Source of the DNA: Dehalococcoidia bacterium
Lineage (GTDB): Bacteria; Chloroflexota; Dehalococcoidia; Lucifugimonadales; UBA1123
Length of the DNA stretch: 62,349 nt
Direction of reading: 5' to 3'
NCBI GenBank assembly: GCA_009838465.1
Contig: VXRN01000040.1
Coordinates: 1-62,349 of the forward strand
Each line of letters begins with the position of its first letter. Within the stretch, counting starts at the first letter, position 1. Both the position numbers and the translations under genes were made by a program. Positions 1 to 8,095 of this stretch are shown here, piece after piece. The notes below the pieces were generated by a model that had not been told where the DNA came from, did not search any database, and saw nothing but the letters and a program-made list of their open reading frames with translations.

Positions 1-23
1 CCCGTCCACAGACCCGCGCCCCC

Positions 24-176
24 TCAGTCCCGCTTCCTCCACCAGTTCACCACCATCGTCGCCCCCAGCGCTATCAGCAGGGCCGGCCAGTATTTCAAAA
101 GCCCTCCCTCTATTACATTCAGCCGTTCAAGAAGCAGTATCAGCCCAATCAACAGTACGGCAAGTCCCCAGAACAT
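24..176 (-). CDS. small two-helix membrane protein
   Basis: A 50-residue protein made almost entirely of two hydrophobic stretches (starting MFWGLAVLLIGLILLLE and KYWPALLIALGATMVVNW) followed by the basic end WRKRD. This resembles the short LiaI/DUF5668-type transmembrane domain often found as a free-standing protein. The frame stays open to 209, but I place the start at the ATG at 176 because a purine-rich GGGGAAGGGGG lies just upstream of it and the hydrophobic part begins there. It is divergent from the adenosyltransferase gene. The function is unknown; a membrane location is the only confident statement. Confidence 0.55.
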   Translation of the reverse strand: MFWGLAVLLIGLILLLERLNVIEGGLLKYWPALLIALGATMVVNWWRKRD

Positions 177-289
177 AGTCTGTCCCCCTTCCCCAGATTC
201 TAAATTCACTAATCACTATCCCCAATTCCAGAAGAGACCCGATTGTACAGAATTATCATCGAAGCCCGCATCGCCGAGATGGAATCCGG

Positions 290-298
290 TGCTATAAT
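290..298 (+). promoter_or_regulatory. extended -10 promoter for the cobalamin adenosyltransferase/his genes
   Basis: TGCTATAAT at 290-298 is a perfect extended -10 element (TG-n-TATAAT). A start about 7 bases downstream would leave a leader of only about 15 nt, just enough for the GGAGG at 306-310 before the TTG at 320. No good -35 hexamer is visible, which suits an extended -10 promoter. Inferred from sequence only. Confidence 0.5.
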
Positions 299-319
299 AC
301 CCTCCGGAGGCGATCCCAA

Positions 320-904
320 TTGAAGATATACACCAAGTCAGGGGACGAAGGCGAAACTGGCCTGCTCTTCGGTGGTCGTGTGTCCAAGGCGCACGTACGC
401 ACCGAGGCTTACGGCTCCACTGACCACGCCGTATCCGCCATCGGACTTGCCCGCGCCCTCTCCTCGGACGGCAGAGTGAAAGACATCCTTCTCCAAGTCC
501 AGCGCGAGATGTTCATGATAGGCGCCGAGCTTGCCACCGACACCGCCAATCGTCACCACCTCCTGGAGCATTTTCAGATTATCAACGACGACCACGTCGC
601 CAGACTCGAAGCGCTCATAGATGAGCTAAACGAGGCAGTCGAACTGCCCCCCAACTTCATAATTCCCGGCGCATCCGCCGGTTCCTCCGCCATAGATGTC
701 GCAAGAACCCAGACCCGCACCGCCGAGCGCAGGGTCATCGAGTTGCGAAACGAGGGTATGCTGCCCAACACCCAGATAATGATCTATCTCAACCGCCTCT
801 CCGACCTGCTTTTCATGCTCGCAAGGTACGAGGACCGCAATCTCCCAATGGAAATCGTGACCGGTCAGCCCCCACAAGCTGATTCCAACACACAGGGAGA
901 ATAG
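320..904 (+). CDS. PduO-type cob(I)alamin adenosyltransferase
   Basis: Transfers the 5'-deoxyadenosyl group of ATP to cob(I)alamin to make adenosylcobalamin. The 194-residue protein has the family's N-terminal ATP-binding segment (TKSGDEGETGLLFGGR, residues 5-20), the EAYGSTD block near residue 30, FIIPGASAGS near 113, and the helical motifs RTAERRVIEL (133-142) and YLNRLSDLLFMLAR (156-169). The start is a TTG with GGAGG nine bases upstream; no in-frame ATG fits better. The usual D-E pair after EAYG is D-H here, a mild deviation. The gene ends 6 bases before hisH and is probably cotranscribed with the histidine genes, although the pathways are unrelated. Confidence 0.9.
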   Translation: MKIYTKSGDEGETGLLFGGRVSKAHVRTEAYGSTDHAVSAIGLARALSSDGRVKDILLQVQREMFMIGAELATDTANRHHLLEHFQIINDDHVARLEALIDELNEAVELPPNFIIPGASAGSSAIDVARTQTRTAERRVIELRNEGMLPNTQIMIYLNRLSDLLFMLARYEDRNLPMEIVTGQPPQADSNTQGE

Positions 905-910
905 CTGACC

Positions 911-1531
911 ATGCCCACGCCTACCATCGCCATAGCCGACTACAACGCGGGCAACATCCGCAGCGTCCAGAAGGCTCTTGAAAGATTCGACACCCGCGCC
1001 GAAATAACCTCATCGCCAGAGATAATCGCTAACGCCGACGCCCTCGTCGTTCCCGGACAGGGCGCCTGCGATTCCTCCATGCGCCACCTGCATTCTGGCG
1101 GCCTCGTAGAACCGATCCGCGATTTCATCGAGGGTGGCAAACCTTTCCTCGGAGTATGCCTCGGACTCCAGCTTCTTTTGGACAGCTCCGAAGAGGGCGA
1201 GGAACCATGCCTCGGCATAGTCCCCGGTACCTGTCGCCGCCTCCCCGCAGGCCGTAAGATACCCCACATGGGCTGGAACCAAGTCTCGTTCAAGAAGGAA
1301 CACGCCGTATTCGAAGGCGTTAAGGATAACTCCCACTTCTACTTCGTCCACAGCTACTACGCCGACCCCGAAGACCGCTCACTTGTAGCCGGGACCACTG
1401 ACTACGGCGTAGAATTTTGCAGCGCGGCGGCCTGGGACTCCGTAGTAGCCGTCCAGTTCCACCCCGAAAAGAGCGGCAGCGTCGGCCTGAAGATATACGA
1501 AAACTTCGTCCGCTACACCCGCGAGTCCTGA
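911..1531 (+). CDS. hisH: imidazole glycerol phosphate synthase glutaminase subunit HisH
   Basis: Class I glutamine amidotransferase that hydrolyses glutamine and passes ammonia to HisF in histidine biosynthesis. The 206 residues match the family length. The catalytic triad is visible: Cys83 in FLGVCLGLQ, His184 and Glu186 in VQFHPEKSG. The oxyanion-strand motif PGQGACD is at 48-54 and the N-terminal DYNAGNIRSV block is intact. Start ATG follows a GGGAGA element. It is the first of four consecutive histidine genes (hisH-hisA-hisF-hisIE) with gaps or overlaps of a few bases, so complex formation with the nearby HisF is expected. Confidence 0.97.
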   Translation: MPTPTIAIADYNAGNIRSVQKALERFDTRAEITSSPEIIANADALVVPGQGACDSSMRHLHSGGLVEPIRDFIEGGKPFLGVCLGLQLLLDSSEEGEEPCLGIVPGTCRRLPAGRKIPHMGWNQVSFKKEHAVFEGVKDNSHFYFVHSYYADPEDRSLVAGTTDYGVEFCSAAAWDSVVAVQFHPEKSGSVGLKIYENFVRYTRES

Positions 1532-1545
1532 GTTCGGAGTCCCCC

Positions 1546-2280
1546 TTGGAACTGATCCCCGCCATAGATCTCATTGACGGAAAGTGCGTCCGTCTATACC
1601 AGGGAGACTACACTCAGGAGACTGTGTACGCTGAAGACCCTGTGGAGGTTGCCCTCCGATGGGAAAATCTCGGTGCGAGCCGCATCCACATCGTGGACCT
1701 CGACGGAGCCCGCTCCGGCAACCCCGACAACCTGACCGTCGTAGAACGCATCGTGAGTGCGGTACAAGTGCCCGTCCAGATGGGCGGCGGAGTCCGCACC
1801 CTCGACACAGCCCGCTGCATCCTCGACACTGGCATCCACCGCGTCATGCTCGGAACCGTAGCCGTCCGAGACCCCCAAATCGTCCACGAAGTCTGCGCCC
1901 AATTCGGAAGCGAAGCCGTAGTAGTCGCCGTTGACTCCAAGGACGGACAAGTGGCCGTCTCCGGCTGGACATCCGCCAGCCAAATCCAGGCCACTGACCT
2001 GGTAGCCAGCATGGTGGAAGCCGGAGTCCAGACCTTCCTCTGCACCGACATATCCAGAGACGGCACCCTCTCCGGCCCCAACTACGACCTCATGCACGGC
2101 CTCGTTCAAGTCGCCGGTAAAGGCATCATCGCCGCGGGAGGAATAGCCTCCATCCAACACCTCCAGCGTCTAACTGACATAGGCGTCGGAGCAGCTGTCA
2201 TAGGCAAAGCCCTCTACACCGCCGATATAGACCTCCACGAGGCCGTCGCCACGATCGGGGGGTGCAACCGACCATGCTAA
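1546..2280 (+). CDS. hisA: phosphoribosylformimino-AICAR ribotide isomerase HisA
   Basis: Amadori isomerase converting ProFAR to PRFAR, the substrate of HisFH. The 244-residue protein is a (beta/alpha)8 barrel with the N-terminal catalytic Asp8 ([19 protein letters not shown]), phosphate-binding MGGGVR, the strand-4 motif [14 protein letters not shown], and the second acid in TDISRDGT followed by the AAGGIAS phosphate site. The open frame extends upstream to 1417, but that part overlaps hisH and has no family similarity. I choose the TTG at 1546, preceded by GGAG at 1536-1539, because it begins exactly at the family N terminus. It overlaps the next gene by 7 bases. Confidence 0.95.
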   Translation: MELIPAIDLIDGKCVRLYQGDYTQETVYAEDPVEVALRWENLGASRIHIVDLDGARSGNPDNLTVVERIVSAVQVPVQMGGGVRTLDTARCILDTGIHRVMLGTVAVRDPQIVHEVCAQFGSEAVVVAVDSKDGQVAVSGWTSASQIQATDLVASMVEAGVQTFLCTDISRDGTLSGPNYDLMHGLVQVAGKGIIAAGGIASIQHLQRLTDIGVGAAVIGKALYTADIDLHEAVATIGGCNRPC

Positions 2281-3089
2281 CCAAGCGAATAATACCCTGC
2301 CTCGATGTTGACGCTGGTCGCGTCGTCAAGGGCATCAGCTTCATAGAAATCCGCGACGCTGGAGACCCCGTCCAGCTTGCGACTTACTATGACGCAGAGG
2401 GTGCGGATGAGTTGGTGCTGCTCGATATTACGGCTAGCTCGGACTCGCGCGAAATTATGGTGAACGTGGTGCGCGAGGTGGCCGAGAGGCTGTTCATACC
2501 GTTCACGGTCGGGGGTGGCATGAGAAGCGTGGGCGACGTGCGGCGTATGCTGGAGGCGGGCGCGGACAAGGTGTCACTGAACACGGCGGCGGTCCAGAAC
2601 CCCGACTTAGTGAGCGAGGCATCCGACCACTTCGGTGCGCAGTGCATCGTGGTCGCCATAGACGCCACCGCCGCCAGACCCGGCGACACTCGCGTCATCT
2701 GCGACGACATAACCCTCGCTCTCGACGATGACTCCCGCTGGGAGGTTTACATCCACGGTGGCAGGACTCCCACAGGCATTGACGCTCTCAAGTGGGCTAT
2801 TCGCGCCAACGACCTCGGCGCGGGCGAACTGCTCGTCACCAGCATGGACACCGACGGCCACCAGACCGGCTATGACCTCGACATGATCAGGCAGATCTCG
2901 GAGCGGGTCACCATTCCCGTCATAGCCAGTGGCGGAGCCGGGTCCCCCGATCACTTCCTGGAAGCACTGGACTACGGCAAGGCCGACGCCGTCCTTGCGG
3001 CCAGCGTGTTCCACTTCGGGACATATCGAGTAAGAGACATCAAGGACTATCTGAGCGAAAACGGGACGCCGGTGCGTCCGACAGAGTAA
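2274..3089 (+). CDS. hisF: imidazole glycerol phosphate synthase cyclase subunit HisF
   Basis: Barrel subunit of IGP synthase; uses ammonia from HisH to convert PRFAR to imidazole glycerol phosphate and AICAR. It starts [20 protein letters not shown], with catalytic Asp11, and has the second catalytic Asp in TSMDTDGH, plus phosphate sites GGGMRS and [10 protein letters not shown]. At 271 residues it is longer than the usual 250-257. The extra length is mainly an insertion between [12 protein letters not shown] and [13 protein letters not shown]. The ATG at 2274 overlaps the hisA stop by 7 bases; a GTG at 2262 is the alternative start. Directly between hisA and hisIE. Confidence 0.96.
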   Translation: MLTKRIIPCLDVDAGRVVKGISFIEIRDAGDPVQLATYYDAEGADELVLLDITASSDSREIMVNVVREVAERLFIPFTVGGGMRSVGDVRRMLEAGADKVSLNTAAVQNPDLVSEASDHFGAQCIVVAIDATAARPGDTRVICDDITLALDDDSRWEVYIHGGRTPTGIDALKWAIRANDLGAGELLVTSMDTDGHQTGYDLDMIRQISERVTIPVIASGGAGSPDHFLEALDYGKADAVLAASVFHFGTYRVRDIKDYLSENGTPVRPTE

Positions 3090-3103
3090 CCTGGAGACAC
3101 CAA

Positions 3104-3724
3104 ATGGCAACCGTACTGCTGGATGAAAAAGGACTCGCACCCGCCATATGCCAAAACATAGAGACAGGCGAGATACTGATGCTCGGATACGTCAGCCCGG
3201 GCGCGCTCAAGCGCACCCTCGAGGGCGGAGAGGTCTGGTTCTACAGCCGCAGCCGCTCCGACCTCTGGCATAAGGGCGAGGTGTCCGGCAACTACATGAG
3301 AATACGCTCAGCCTCCGTTGACTGCGACGGCGACGTGATTCTGCTCAAGGTCGTCCCCGACGGCCCCATCTGCCACACTGGAAACCCGACCTGCTTTTTC
3401 ACTCCCTTCGACGAACTGCCGGAGTTCGAGGCCCCCGAAAAGGGTCCGGGAATCCTGGAAGAGCTATACTCCGTCATACAGGACCGCAGGGAGTCAATGC
3501 CCGAAGGCAGCTACACGACTGAACTGCTTCAGAGTGGCCCAGATCGCATAGCGCAGAAGGTAATCGAGGAAGCCGGTGAAGCTGCCATAGCCGGAGTCAA
3601 ACAGGACGGTGAGCATCTCGCCGACGAACTAGCGGACTTGCTCTACCACTCACTCGTCCTCATGTCCGCCACCGGAGTCCGCCCCGAAGACGTGTGGACA
3701 GCCCTGAGAGAGCGCAGGAGTTAA
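3104..3724 (+). CDS. hisIE: bifunctional phosphoribosyl-AMP cyclohydrolase / phosphoribosyl-ATP pyrophosphatase HisIE
   Basis: Catalyses steps two and three of histidine synthesis. Residues about 1-115 are the HisI cyclohydrolase, with EVWFYSRSRSDLWHKGE, the metal site motif DCDGD and the ICHTGNPTCFF block. Residues about 120-206 are the HisE pyrophosphohydrolase, with the helical motifs KVIEEAGEAAIAG and LADELADLLYHSLVLM. The fused order is common in bacteria and the 206-residue length is typical. The ATG follows a GGAGAC element 14 bases after hisF. The 3' end overlaps the convergent DUF1385 gene by 4 bases, and no terminator is visible between them. Confidence 0.97.
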   Translation: MATVLLDEKGLAPAICQNIETGEILMLGYVSPGALKRTLEGGEVWFYSRSRSDLWHKGEVSGNYMRIRSASVDCDGDVILLKVVPDGPICHTGNPTCFFTPFDELPEFEAPEKGPGILEELYSVIQDRRESMPEGSYTTELLQSGPDRIAQKVIEEAGEAAIAGVKQDGEHLADELADLLYHSLVLMSATGVRPEDVWTALRERRS

Positions 3725-4686
3725 CAGCCACCGCTCGTAGCGTCCGTCATACTGAGTCTGTCGCCATCTGATTCAGCGTCAGGACTGTGGGCGTCGGCGC
3801 CTAGCGCGGCGTTCATGGCCGCTACCGCTACCTCTATCTGGTCGTCGTCCGGTTGACGAGTGGTTAGCTTCTGGAGGAGCAAATTCGGCGCGCTTATCAT
3901 ACTGACCAGTGGGTTATCCTCGTATCTGCCGCTCAGCCGTATGACCTCGTAGGCGAGTGCCGCTATCGCGGGGATGAAGATTATCCTGGACAGAATCATC
4001 CACCAGAGAGGATCCCTGGGAACCAGGACGAACACGAGGATTGCCACGACCATAACGGTCAGAAGAAACGCCGTGCCGCACCTTGGATGCGCCGGAGAAT
4101 ACTTCCTGATGGCGTCCACAACAAGCGGGTCTCCCCTCTCTTGAGCGTGGACCGTCATGTGTTCCGCGCCGTGGTACATGAACACCCGCTTGATGTCAGG
4201 CATTCGCCCGATGAACCAGATATATATCACGAACACTGCCAGCCTGATAGCTCCCTCGGCGATGTTGGACACGATGTCGTTGCCGAACACTCCCTCGAAA
4301 GGTCTGCTGGCGAACAGGGGCAGCAGAAAGAACAGCGCAATGGCGAATCCAAATGAGATGAGAAGCATGGATGCCATGGCTCCCTTGCCGAGCTCTTCGG
4401 ATTCGACTTCGGAGTCCGGGTCGGCTTCGGGATCTTCCATGTTAACGTTGGCTGAGTAGCTCAGCGCGCGCATACCCAGACTGAGGGTCTCCACCAGTAC
4501 AATGACCCCTCTTAGCAGAGGAATCCTTCTGATTGCGCCGGTGTAGAGGGTCGAGAGCGGCCTCTGCTGAATGGCTATCGCACCGTTGGGCCTACGGACG
4601 GCTACGGCCATGTGGTTCTGACCGCGTATCATTACGCCTTCCAGGACCGCCTGGCCGCCATAGGTTGGTTTCTGCTCCCTGGCCAC
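3721..4686 (-). CDS. DUF1385 (YqhQ-type) membrane protein
   Basis: A 321-residue member of the DUF1385 family, recognised by the N-terminal signature YGGQAVLEGVMIRG and the following RRPNGAIA and RGVIVLVE blocks. Hydrophobic segments at about 100-125, 145-165 and 205-250 indicate several membrane passes, and the conserved HGAEHMTVHA and HPRCGTAF motifs are present. No biochemical function is established for the family. It lies on the same strand as rplU-rpmA-rpmE further upstream, an association seen in other bacteria. The last 35 residues are acidic and probably disordered. Confidence 0.88.
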   Translation of the reverse strand: MAREQKPTYGGQAVLEGVMIRGQNHMAVAVRRPNGAIAIQQRPLSTLYTGAIRRIPLLRGVIVLVETLSLGMRALSYSANVNMEDPEADPDSEVESEELGKGAMASMLLISFGFAIALFFLLPLFASRPFEGVFGNDIVSNIAEGAIRLAVFVIYIWFIGRMPDIKRVFMYHGAEHMTVHAQERGDPLVVDAIRKYSPAHPRCGTAFLLTVMVVAILVFVLVPRDPLWWMILSRIIFIPAIAALAYEVIRLSGRYEDNPLVSMISAPNLLLQKLTTRQPDDDQIEVAVAAMNAALGADAHSPDAESDGDRLSMTDATSGGC

Positions 4687-4697
4687 TGATCAGATCC

Positions 4698-5120
4698 TCA
4701 GCGCAGCAGTCCGTAAACACGCTCGGGCTCGACGAGAACTATGACAGCATCTTGGTCTATCATCGCCTGGTCGTATTCGTCCCAGTCCGGGTGTTCGGTG
4801 TGGCTGCAAGCCATATAGACCTTGCGCAGCATCACACGCGCCTCTTCCACGTCCATGTTGGAGTAATCAAAGAGTTTGGCCTGTCCCTCGATGGCGGCCC
4901 ACTGTCGCCAGTCGTCGGTTACGGCAAGGACGGTGCAATTGGGGTCGCGCCGGAGGTTTCGGATCTTCTGCGACCTGGGATAGACCGACACGAACGCAGC
5001 GTGCCCGTCGTACGCGCCGCATACCACGATGCTGGAGTGAGTCGCGCCATTGGGTCGGCGGGTAGCGATGACTCCTCTATGGTGAGTTTCCAAGAATGGC
5101 CGGACATCTTCGAAATCCAC
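4698..5120 (-). CDS. PPOX-class (split beta-barrel) probable F420-dependent protein
   Basis: A 140-residue single-domain protein of the pyridoxamine-5'-phosphate-oxidase-like split barrel fold. The start FLETHHRGVIATRRPNGATHSSIV and the middle SVYPRSQKIRNLRRDPNCTVLAV match the short F420-binding PPOX subfamily, in which the RSxKxxNLRRDP motif contacts cofactor phosphate. The C terminus VLVEPERVYG is typical. The likely role is a cofactor-binding reductase or cofactor-storage protein; the substrate cannot be told from sequence. It lies 12 bases upstream of the DUF1385 gene and downstream of the rpmE terminator hairpin, so the two may form a small operon. Confidence 0.8.
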   Translation of the reverse strand: MDFEDVRPFLETHHRGVIATRRPNGATHSSIVVCGAYDGHAAFVSVYPRSQKIRNLRRDPNCTVLAVTDDWRQWAAIEGQAKLFDYSNMDVEEARVMLRKVYMACSHTEHPDWDEYDQAMIDQDAVIVLVEPERVYGLLR

Positions 5121-5162
5121 AGAATCCTCCTAGTCACGGAAATTGGGCCGTTTGGCAAAAGG

Positions 5163-5190
5163 AAAGGGGTGAGACTTACTCCCACCCCTC
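5163..5190 (-). terminator. putative terminator after rpmE
   Basis: On the minus strand, arms AGGGGTG and CACCCCT (5183-5189 and 5165-5171) form a 7-bp stem with an 11-base loop, followed by the T-rich run CCTTTCCTTTT. It lies 24 bases downstream of the rpmE stop and separates the ribosomal genes from the PPOX gene. Confidence 0.55.
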
Positions 5191-5213
5191 TATTATTCAA
5201 AGGAGTCAAAACT

Positions 5214-5417
5214 CTATTGCAGGTTGAACCTTCGCATGAGTCGCTCGACGCGGCCCTCCGTGTCCACTATGCGCTGCTCGCCCGTGAAGAAGGGATGACA
5301 CTTTGAGCAGATCTCGATTCGAAGCTCAGCTTTGGTCCCGCCGGTGACGTAACTGTGTCCGCAGCCACATATCACACGTGCCTCGTCGTAGTAAGTGGGG
5401 TGTATTCCTGTCTTCAT
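5214..5417 (-). CDS. rpmE: 50S ribosomal protein L31
   Basis: A 67-residue L31 starting [20 protein letters not shown]. It is the zinc-binding form: the CGC pair (residues 18 and 20) and CSKC (37-40) supply four Cys ligands. [20 protein letters not shown] is the standard C-terminal block. It overlaps the stop of rpmA by four bases (ATGA), so translation is probably coupled. The Cys-containing form is usually the zinc-replete version, with a Cys-less paralogue sometimes encoded elsewhere under zinc control; none is seen here. Confidence 0.97.
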   Translation of the reverse strand: MKTGIHPTYYDEARVICGCGHSYVTGGTKAELRIEICSKCHPFFTGEQRIVDTEGRVERLMRRFNLQ

Positions 5418-5683
5418 TCCGCATGACTCCCTGCCGGATACACGCTCGCTAGCTTGCGTCCCAGGCGTCCGTGCTCAAACTTGACTGACCCGTCTATGAG
5501 AGAGAACAGGGTGTGGTCTCTTCCGAGCCCTACGTTGGTACCAGGATGTATGCGTGTCCCGCGCTGTCGAACGATTATCGTGCCGGCCCTGACCAGTTCG
5601 TTGTCGTACTTCTTCACGCCAAGTCTCTTGGCGTTGCTGTCTCGACCGTTGCGAGTGCTGCCGCCGCCTTTCTTATGTGCCAT
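5414..5683 (-). CDS. rpmA: 50S ribosomal protein L27
   Basis: An 89-residue L27, located near the peptidyl-transferase centre of the ribosome. The N terminus [24 protein letters not shown] is the classical form with no cleavable extension (the Firmicutes type carries a processed leader). The [18 protein letters not shown] and GRDHTLFSL blocks are intact. It sits between rplU and rpmE, the usual bacterial order for rplU-rpmA, with rpmE added as a third gene. Confidence 0.97.
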   Translation of the reverse strand: MAHKKGGGSTRNGRDSNAKRLGVKKYDNELVRAGTIIVRQRGTRIHPGTNVGLGRDHTLFSLIDGSVKFEHGRLGRKLASVYPAGSHAE

Positions 5684-5714
5684 GATCGCGTCTCCGTTCT
5701 TCTGGACGAAAGTC

Positions 5715-6035
5715 CTAGTCCAATAGAATGTCGGTAACTGTCAGGTCGGTGTACTGCTGGCGGTGTCCCTTCTTCCGGCGATAGCGCACCTTGGACTTGT
5801 ACTTGAAGACGACGATCTTCTTACCCTTGCCGCTCTCCGAAATCTCGGTAACGACTCTGGCGCCTTCGACCGTCGGCGTTCCCAATGTGACGTCGCCGTC
5901 GCTCGAAACCATGAGAACGTCGGTCAGTTCCACCGTATCGCCTATATCGCCGGGAATAGTCTCCACGCGGATGGTATCTCCGGTGGCAACCCTGTACTGT
6001 TTCCCGCCAGTTTGAACTACTGCGTATTCTGCCAA
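5715..6035 (-). CDS. rplU: 50S ribosomal protein L21
   Basis: A 106-residue L21 with the family N terminus [22 protein letters not shown] and the C-terminal [18 protein letters not shown]. It is the promoter-proximal gene of the rplU-rpmA-rpmE operon on the minus strand, 31 bases from rpmA. The ATG at 6035 follows a GAGAGG element. A promoter-like pair lies at 6062-6091. Only about 30 bases lie between that promoter and the gene, too few for a structured L21 leader. Confidence 0.97.
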   Translation of the reverse strand: MAEYAVVQTGGKQYRVATGDTIRVETIPGDIGDTVELTDVLMVSSDGDVTLGTPTVEGARVVTEISESGKGKKIVVFKYKSKVRYRRKKGHRQQYTDLTVTDILLD

Positions 6036-6061
6036 TTTGCAAACCTCTCAAGCAACAACTA

Positions 6062-6091
6062 ATTCTAGTGATACGGGTCGCATCCAGTCAA
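6062..6091 (-). promoter_or_regulatory. promoter of the rplU-rpmA-rpmE operon
   Basis: Minus strand TTGACT (-35, 6086-6091) and TAGAAT (-10, 6062-6067) with an 18-bp spacer, ending 26 bases before the rplU start. Each hexamer differs by one base from the sigma-70 consensus. Confidence 0.55.
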
Positions 6092-6255
6092 CCCGAATCG
6101 AGAACGGGAACACTGCGGTAGTCGCCCGCGGATGATGTGAAGACCGTAGTTTCGCAACCATCGGTTCTGTTATATGATATGTCCCACCAGGTTTTACTGT
6201 CTATGTGCCGTGTAGGGTCTGGTAGTTTGACTAACAAGGATTGTTGGAGGGAGTC

Positions 6256-7305
6256 ATGCAGTTCGGCTCATTCATGGAATTTCACACTCGACCCGGCTGC
6301 TCTCAAGCGGCGGCATTCGAAGAGGGTATGGAACACATCCGGGAAGCCGAGTCGCTCGGACTCGATGGGGTTTGGCTGGCCGAATCTCACTTCAACCCTC
6401 AGAGATCCGTCCTATCCGCCCCACTCGTTATCGGAGCGGGCATCGCCGGGCGCACGAGCACTATCAAGATCGGCACCGCCGTCCACGTGATCCCGCTCGG
6501 AAATCCAATCCGCATGGCTGAAGAAGCCGCCACACTCGACCAGATCAGCCAGGGCCGCTTCGAATATGGCGTCGGGCGCAGTGGTTTCCCGGGCTCTTAC
6601 GAAGGATACGGAATGGCATACGGTGAAAGCCGCCAGCGATTCTACGAGTACCTGGAGATCATTAGGGCATCGTGGACGTCCGAACGATTCAGCTACGAAG
6701 GCGAATACTACTCCTACGAAGACGTATGTCTTACTCCAAAGCCCTACCAGCAACCCCATCCTCCGTTCCGCGTAGCCTCCACGACCACGGATACATTCCC
6801 TGTTCTCGGTGAAATGGGATACCCCATATTCGTGGGAGTCCGCGGACTCGGAATGTCGCAGGTCGCCGAACAGGTCGCCCTCTACAAAGAGGCATGGGAC
6901 AAGGCCGGGCACGAGGGTGAAATAGACATCTCCCTCAGAATCCCAGTCTATGTGGGCGAAGATGAGGAAGAGGCGGTTTCCCTTCCTGAAAACAGCTTTA
7001 TGAAGCAGTTCCGCCGGCTAGGAAACCAGCTCGCCGCCTCCGCTGCACGACCCGGGACCGATCCGCGGGAAGACCGCGTGGAACGAAGTTCACAATTGGC
7101 GGAAATCACATGGGACTTCGTGCGGCAGGAGAAGGTTGCCGTCGGCACACCGGACATGGTGGTGAAACAGCTTACGAGAATGCGAGACACGCTCAGTCTG
7201 TCCGGCGTGGTAGCCGAACTGAACGCAGGCGAGGAACTACCCCCGGACAAGATAGCCTCATCTCTCAGGTTGCTCTGTGAGGAGGTCATGCCCGCCTTCA
7301 GGTAG
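6256..7305 (+). CDS. LLM-class flavin-dependent oxidoreductase
   Basis: A 349-residue luciferase-like monooxygenase-fold protein. Typical features are the start MQFGSFMEFHTRPG, GLDGVWLAESHFNP near 35-50, RTSTIKIGTAVHVIPLGNPIRMAEEAATLDQIS-type strand and helix around 75-105, GRFEYGVGRSGFPGSYEGYG, and a C-terminal GTPDMVVKQL block. Such enzymes use FMN or F420; the EEAATLDQIS and GVGRSG motifs are common to both, so I do not assign the cofactor. The start is the ATG at 6256 directly after GGAGGGAG; an in-frame TTG at 6241 is less likely. The next gene, coaX, starts 10 bases after its stop. Confidence 0.85.
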   Translation: MQFGSFMEFHTRPGCSQAAAFEEGMEHIREAESLGLDGVWLAESHFNPQRSVLSAPLVIGAGIAGRTSTIKIGTAVHVIPLGNPIRMAEEAATLDQISQGRFEYGVGRSGFPGSYEGYGMAYGESRQRFYEYLEIIRASWTSERFSYEGEYYSYEDVCLTPKPYQQPHPPFRVASTTTDTFPVLGEMGYPIFVGVRGLGMSQVAEQVALYKEAWDKAGHEGEIDISLRIPVYVGEDEEEAVSLPENSFMKQFRRLGNQLAASAARPGTDPREDRVERSSQLAEITWDFVRQEKVAVGTPDMVVKQLTRMRDTLSLSGVVAELNAGEELPPDKIASSLRLLCEEVMPAFR

Positions 7306-7315
7306 CGGGGGCGAT

Positions 7316-8095
7316 ATGCTTCTCGCAATAGACATAGGAAATACCAACGTTACGGTTGGAGTCTTCGATCAGCGCGATCTGAAGGCTACTTTCCGGCTGT
7401 CCACCGATACGCGCAAAATGCCCGACGAATACGCGCTTTCGGTCAGCCAACTCCTGCCGCTCCGTGGGCTCGCCCTCTCGGACATAGACGACGTGGCCAT
7501 TTGCAGTGTCGTGCCCCCACTTACGCCGAGTTTCATCCAGATGGCAAAGACCTACTTCGATGTTGATCCCCTTGAAGTGGGCTCAGGCACGCGAACAGGG
7601 ATCAGCGTCCGGTACGACGCCCCCCGAGACGTGGGAGCGGACAGAATCGTTGACGCCGCCGCCGCGTTCAGCATTTACGGCGGGCCCGTCATAGTGGTTG
7701 ATGTGGGAACAGCCACGGTCTTCGACGCCGTATCAGAGTCTGGAGACTATCTGGGTGGGGCAATCGCTCCCGGAATCTCCATAGCCGCCGACTCTCTATT
7801 CCACACCACGGCGATGCTGCGCCGCGTGGAACTCGCTCCACCTCCGGCTGCGATTGGCAGAAACACCATCCACGCGCTTCAGGCGGGCCTCGTTTTCGGG
7901 TACGCAGAACTGGTGAAAGGCATGGTAACCAGATTCAAGGGTGAGTTGGGGCAACACTCCAGCGTAATAGCGACCGGCGGTCTCGCTGAGGTAGTGGCAG
8001 GGGAGTCCGGCGTCTTCGATGCGATTGACCCTGACCTCACACTCACTGGACTGCGAATCGTCTATGAACTCAACAATGGTGTGCGCAAGAAATGA
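7316..8095 (+). CDS. coaX: type III pantothenate kinase CoaX
   Basis: Phosphorylates pantothenate, the first step of coenzyme A synthesis; type III enzymes belong to the ASKHA fold and are not feedback-inhibited by CoA. The 259-residue protein has the phosphate-1 motif DIGNTNVTVGVF (5-16), the DVGADRIVDAAAAF block, VVDVGTATVFDAV and GGAIAPGISI. The frame extends upstream to 7277, but the family N terminus begins at the ATG at 7316, behind a GGGGGC stretch. It overlaps coaBC by four bases (ATGA), putting two steps of the same pathway under one transcript. Confidence 0.95.
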   Translation: MLLAIDIGNTNVTVGVFDQRDLKATFRLSTDTRKMPDEYALSVSQLLPLRGLALSDIDDVAICSVVPPLTPSFIQMAKTYFDVDPLEVGSGTRTGISVRYDAPRDVGADRIVDAAAAFSIYGGPVIVVDVGTATVFDAVSESGDYLGGAIAPGISIAADSLFHTTAMLRRVELAPPPAAIGRNTIHALQAGLVFGYAELVKGMVTRFKGELGQHSSVIATGGLAEVVAGESGVFDAIDPDLTLTGLRIVYELNNGVRKK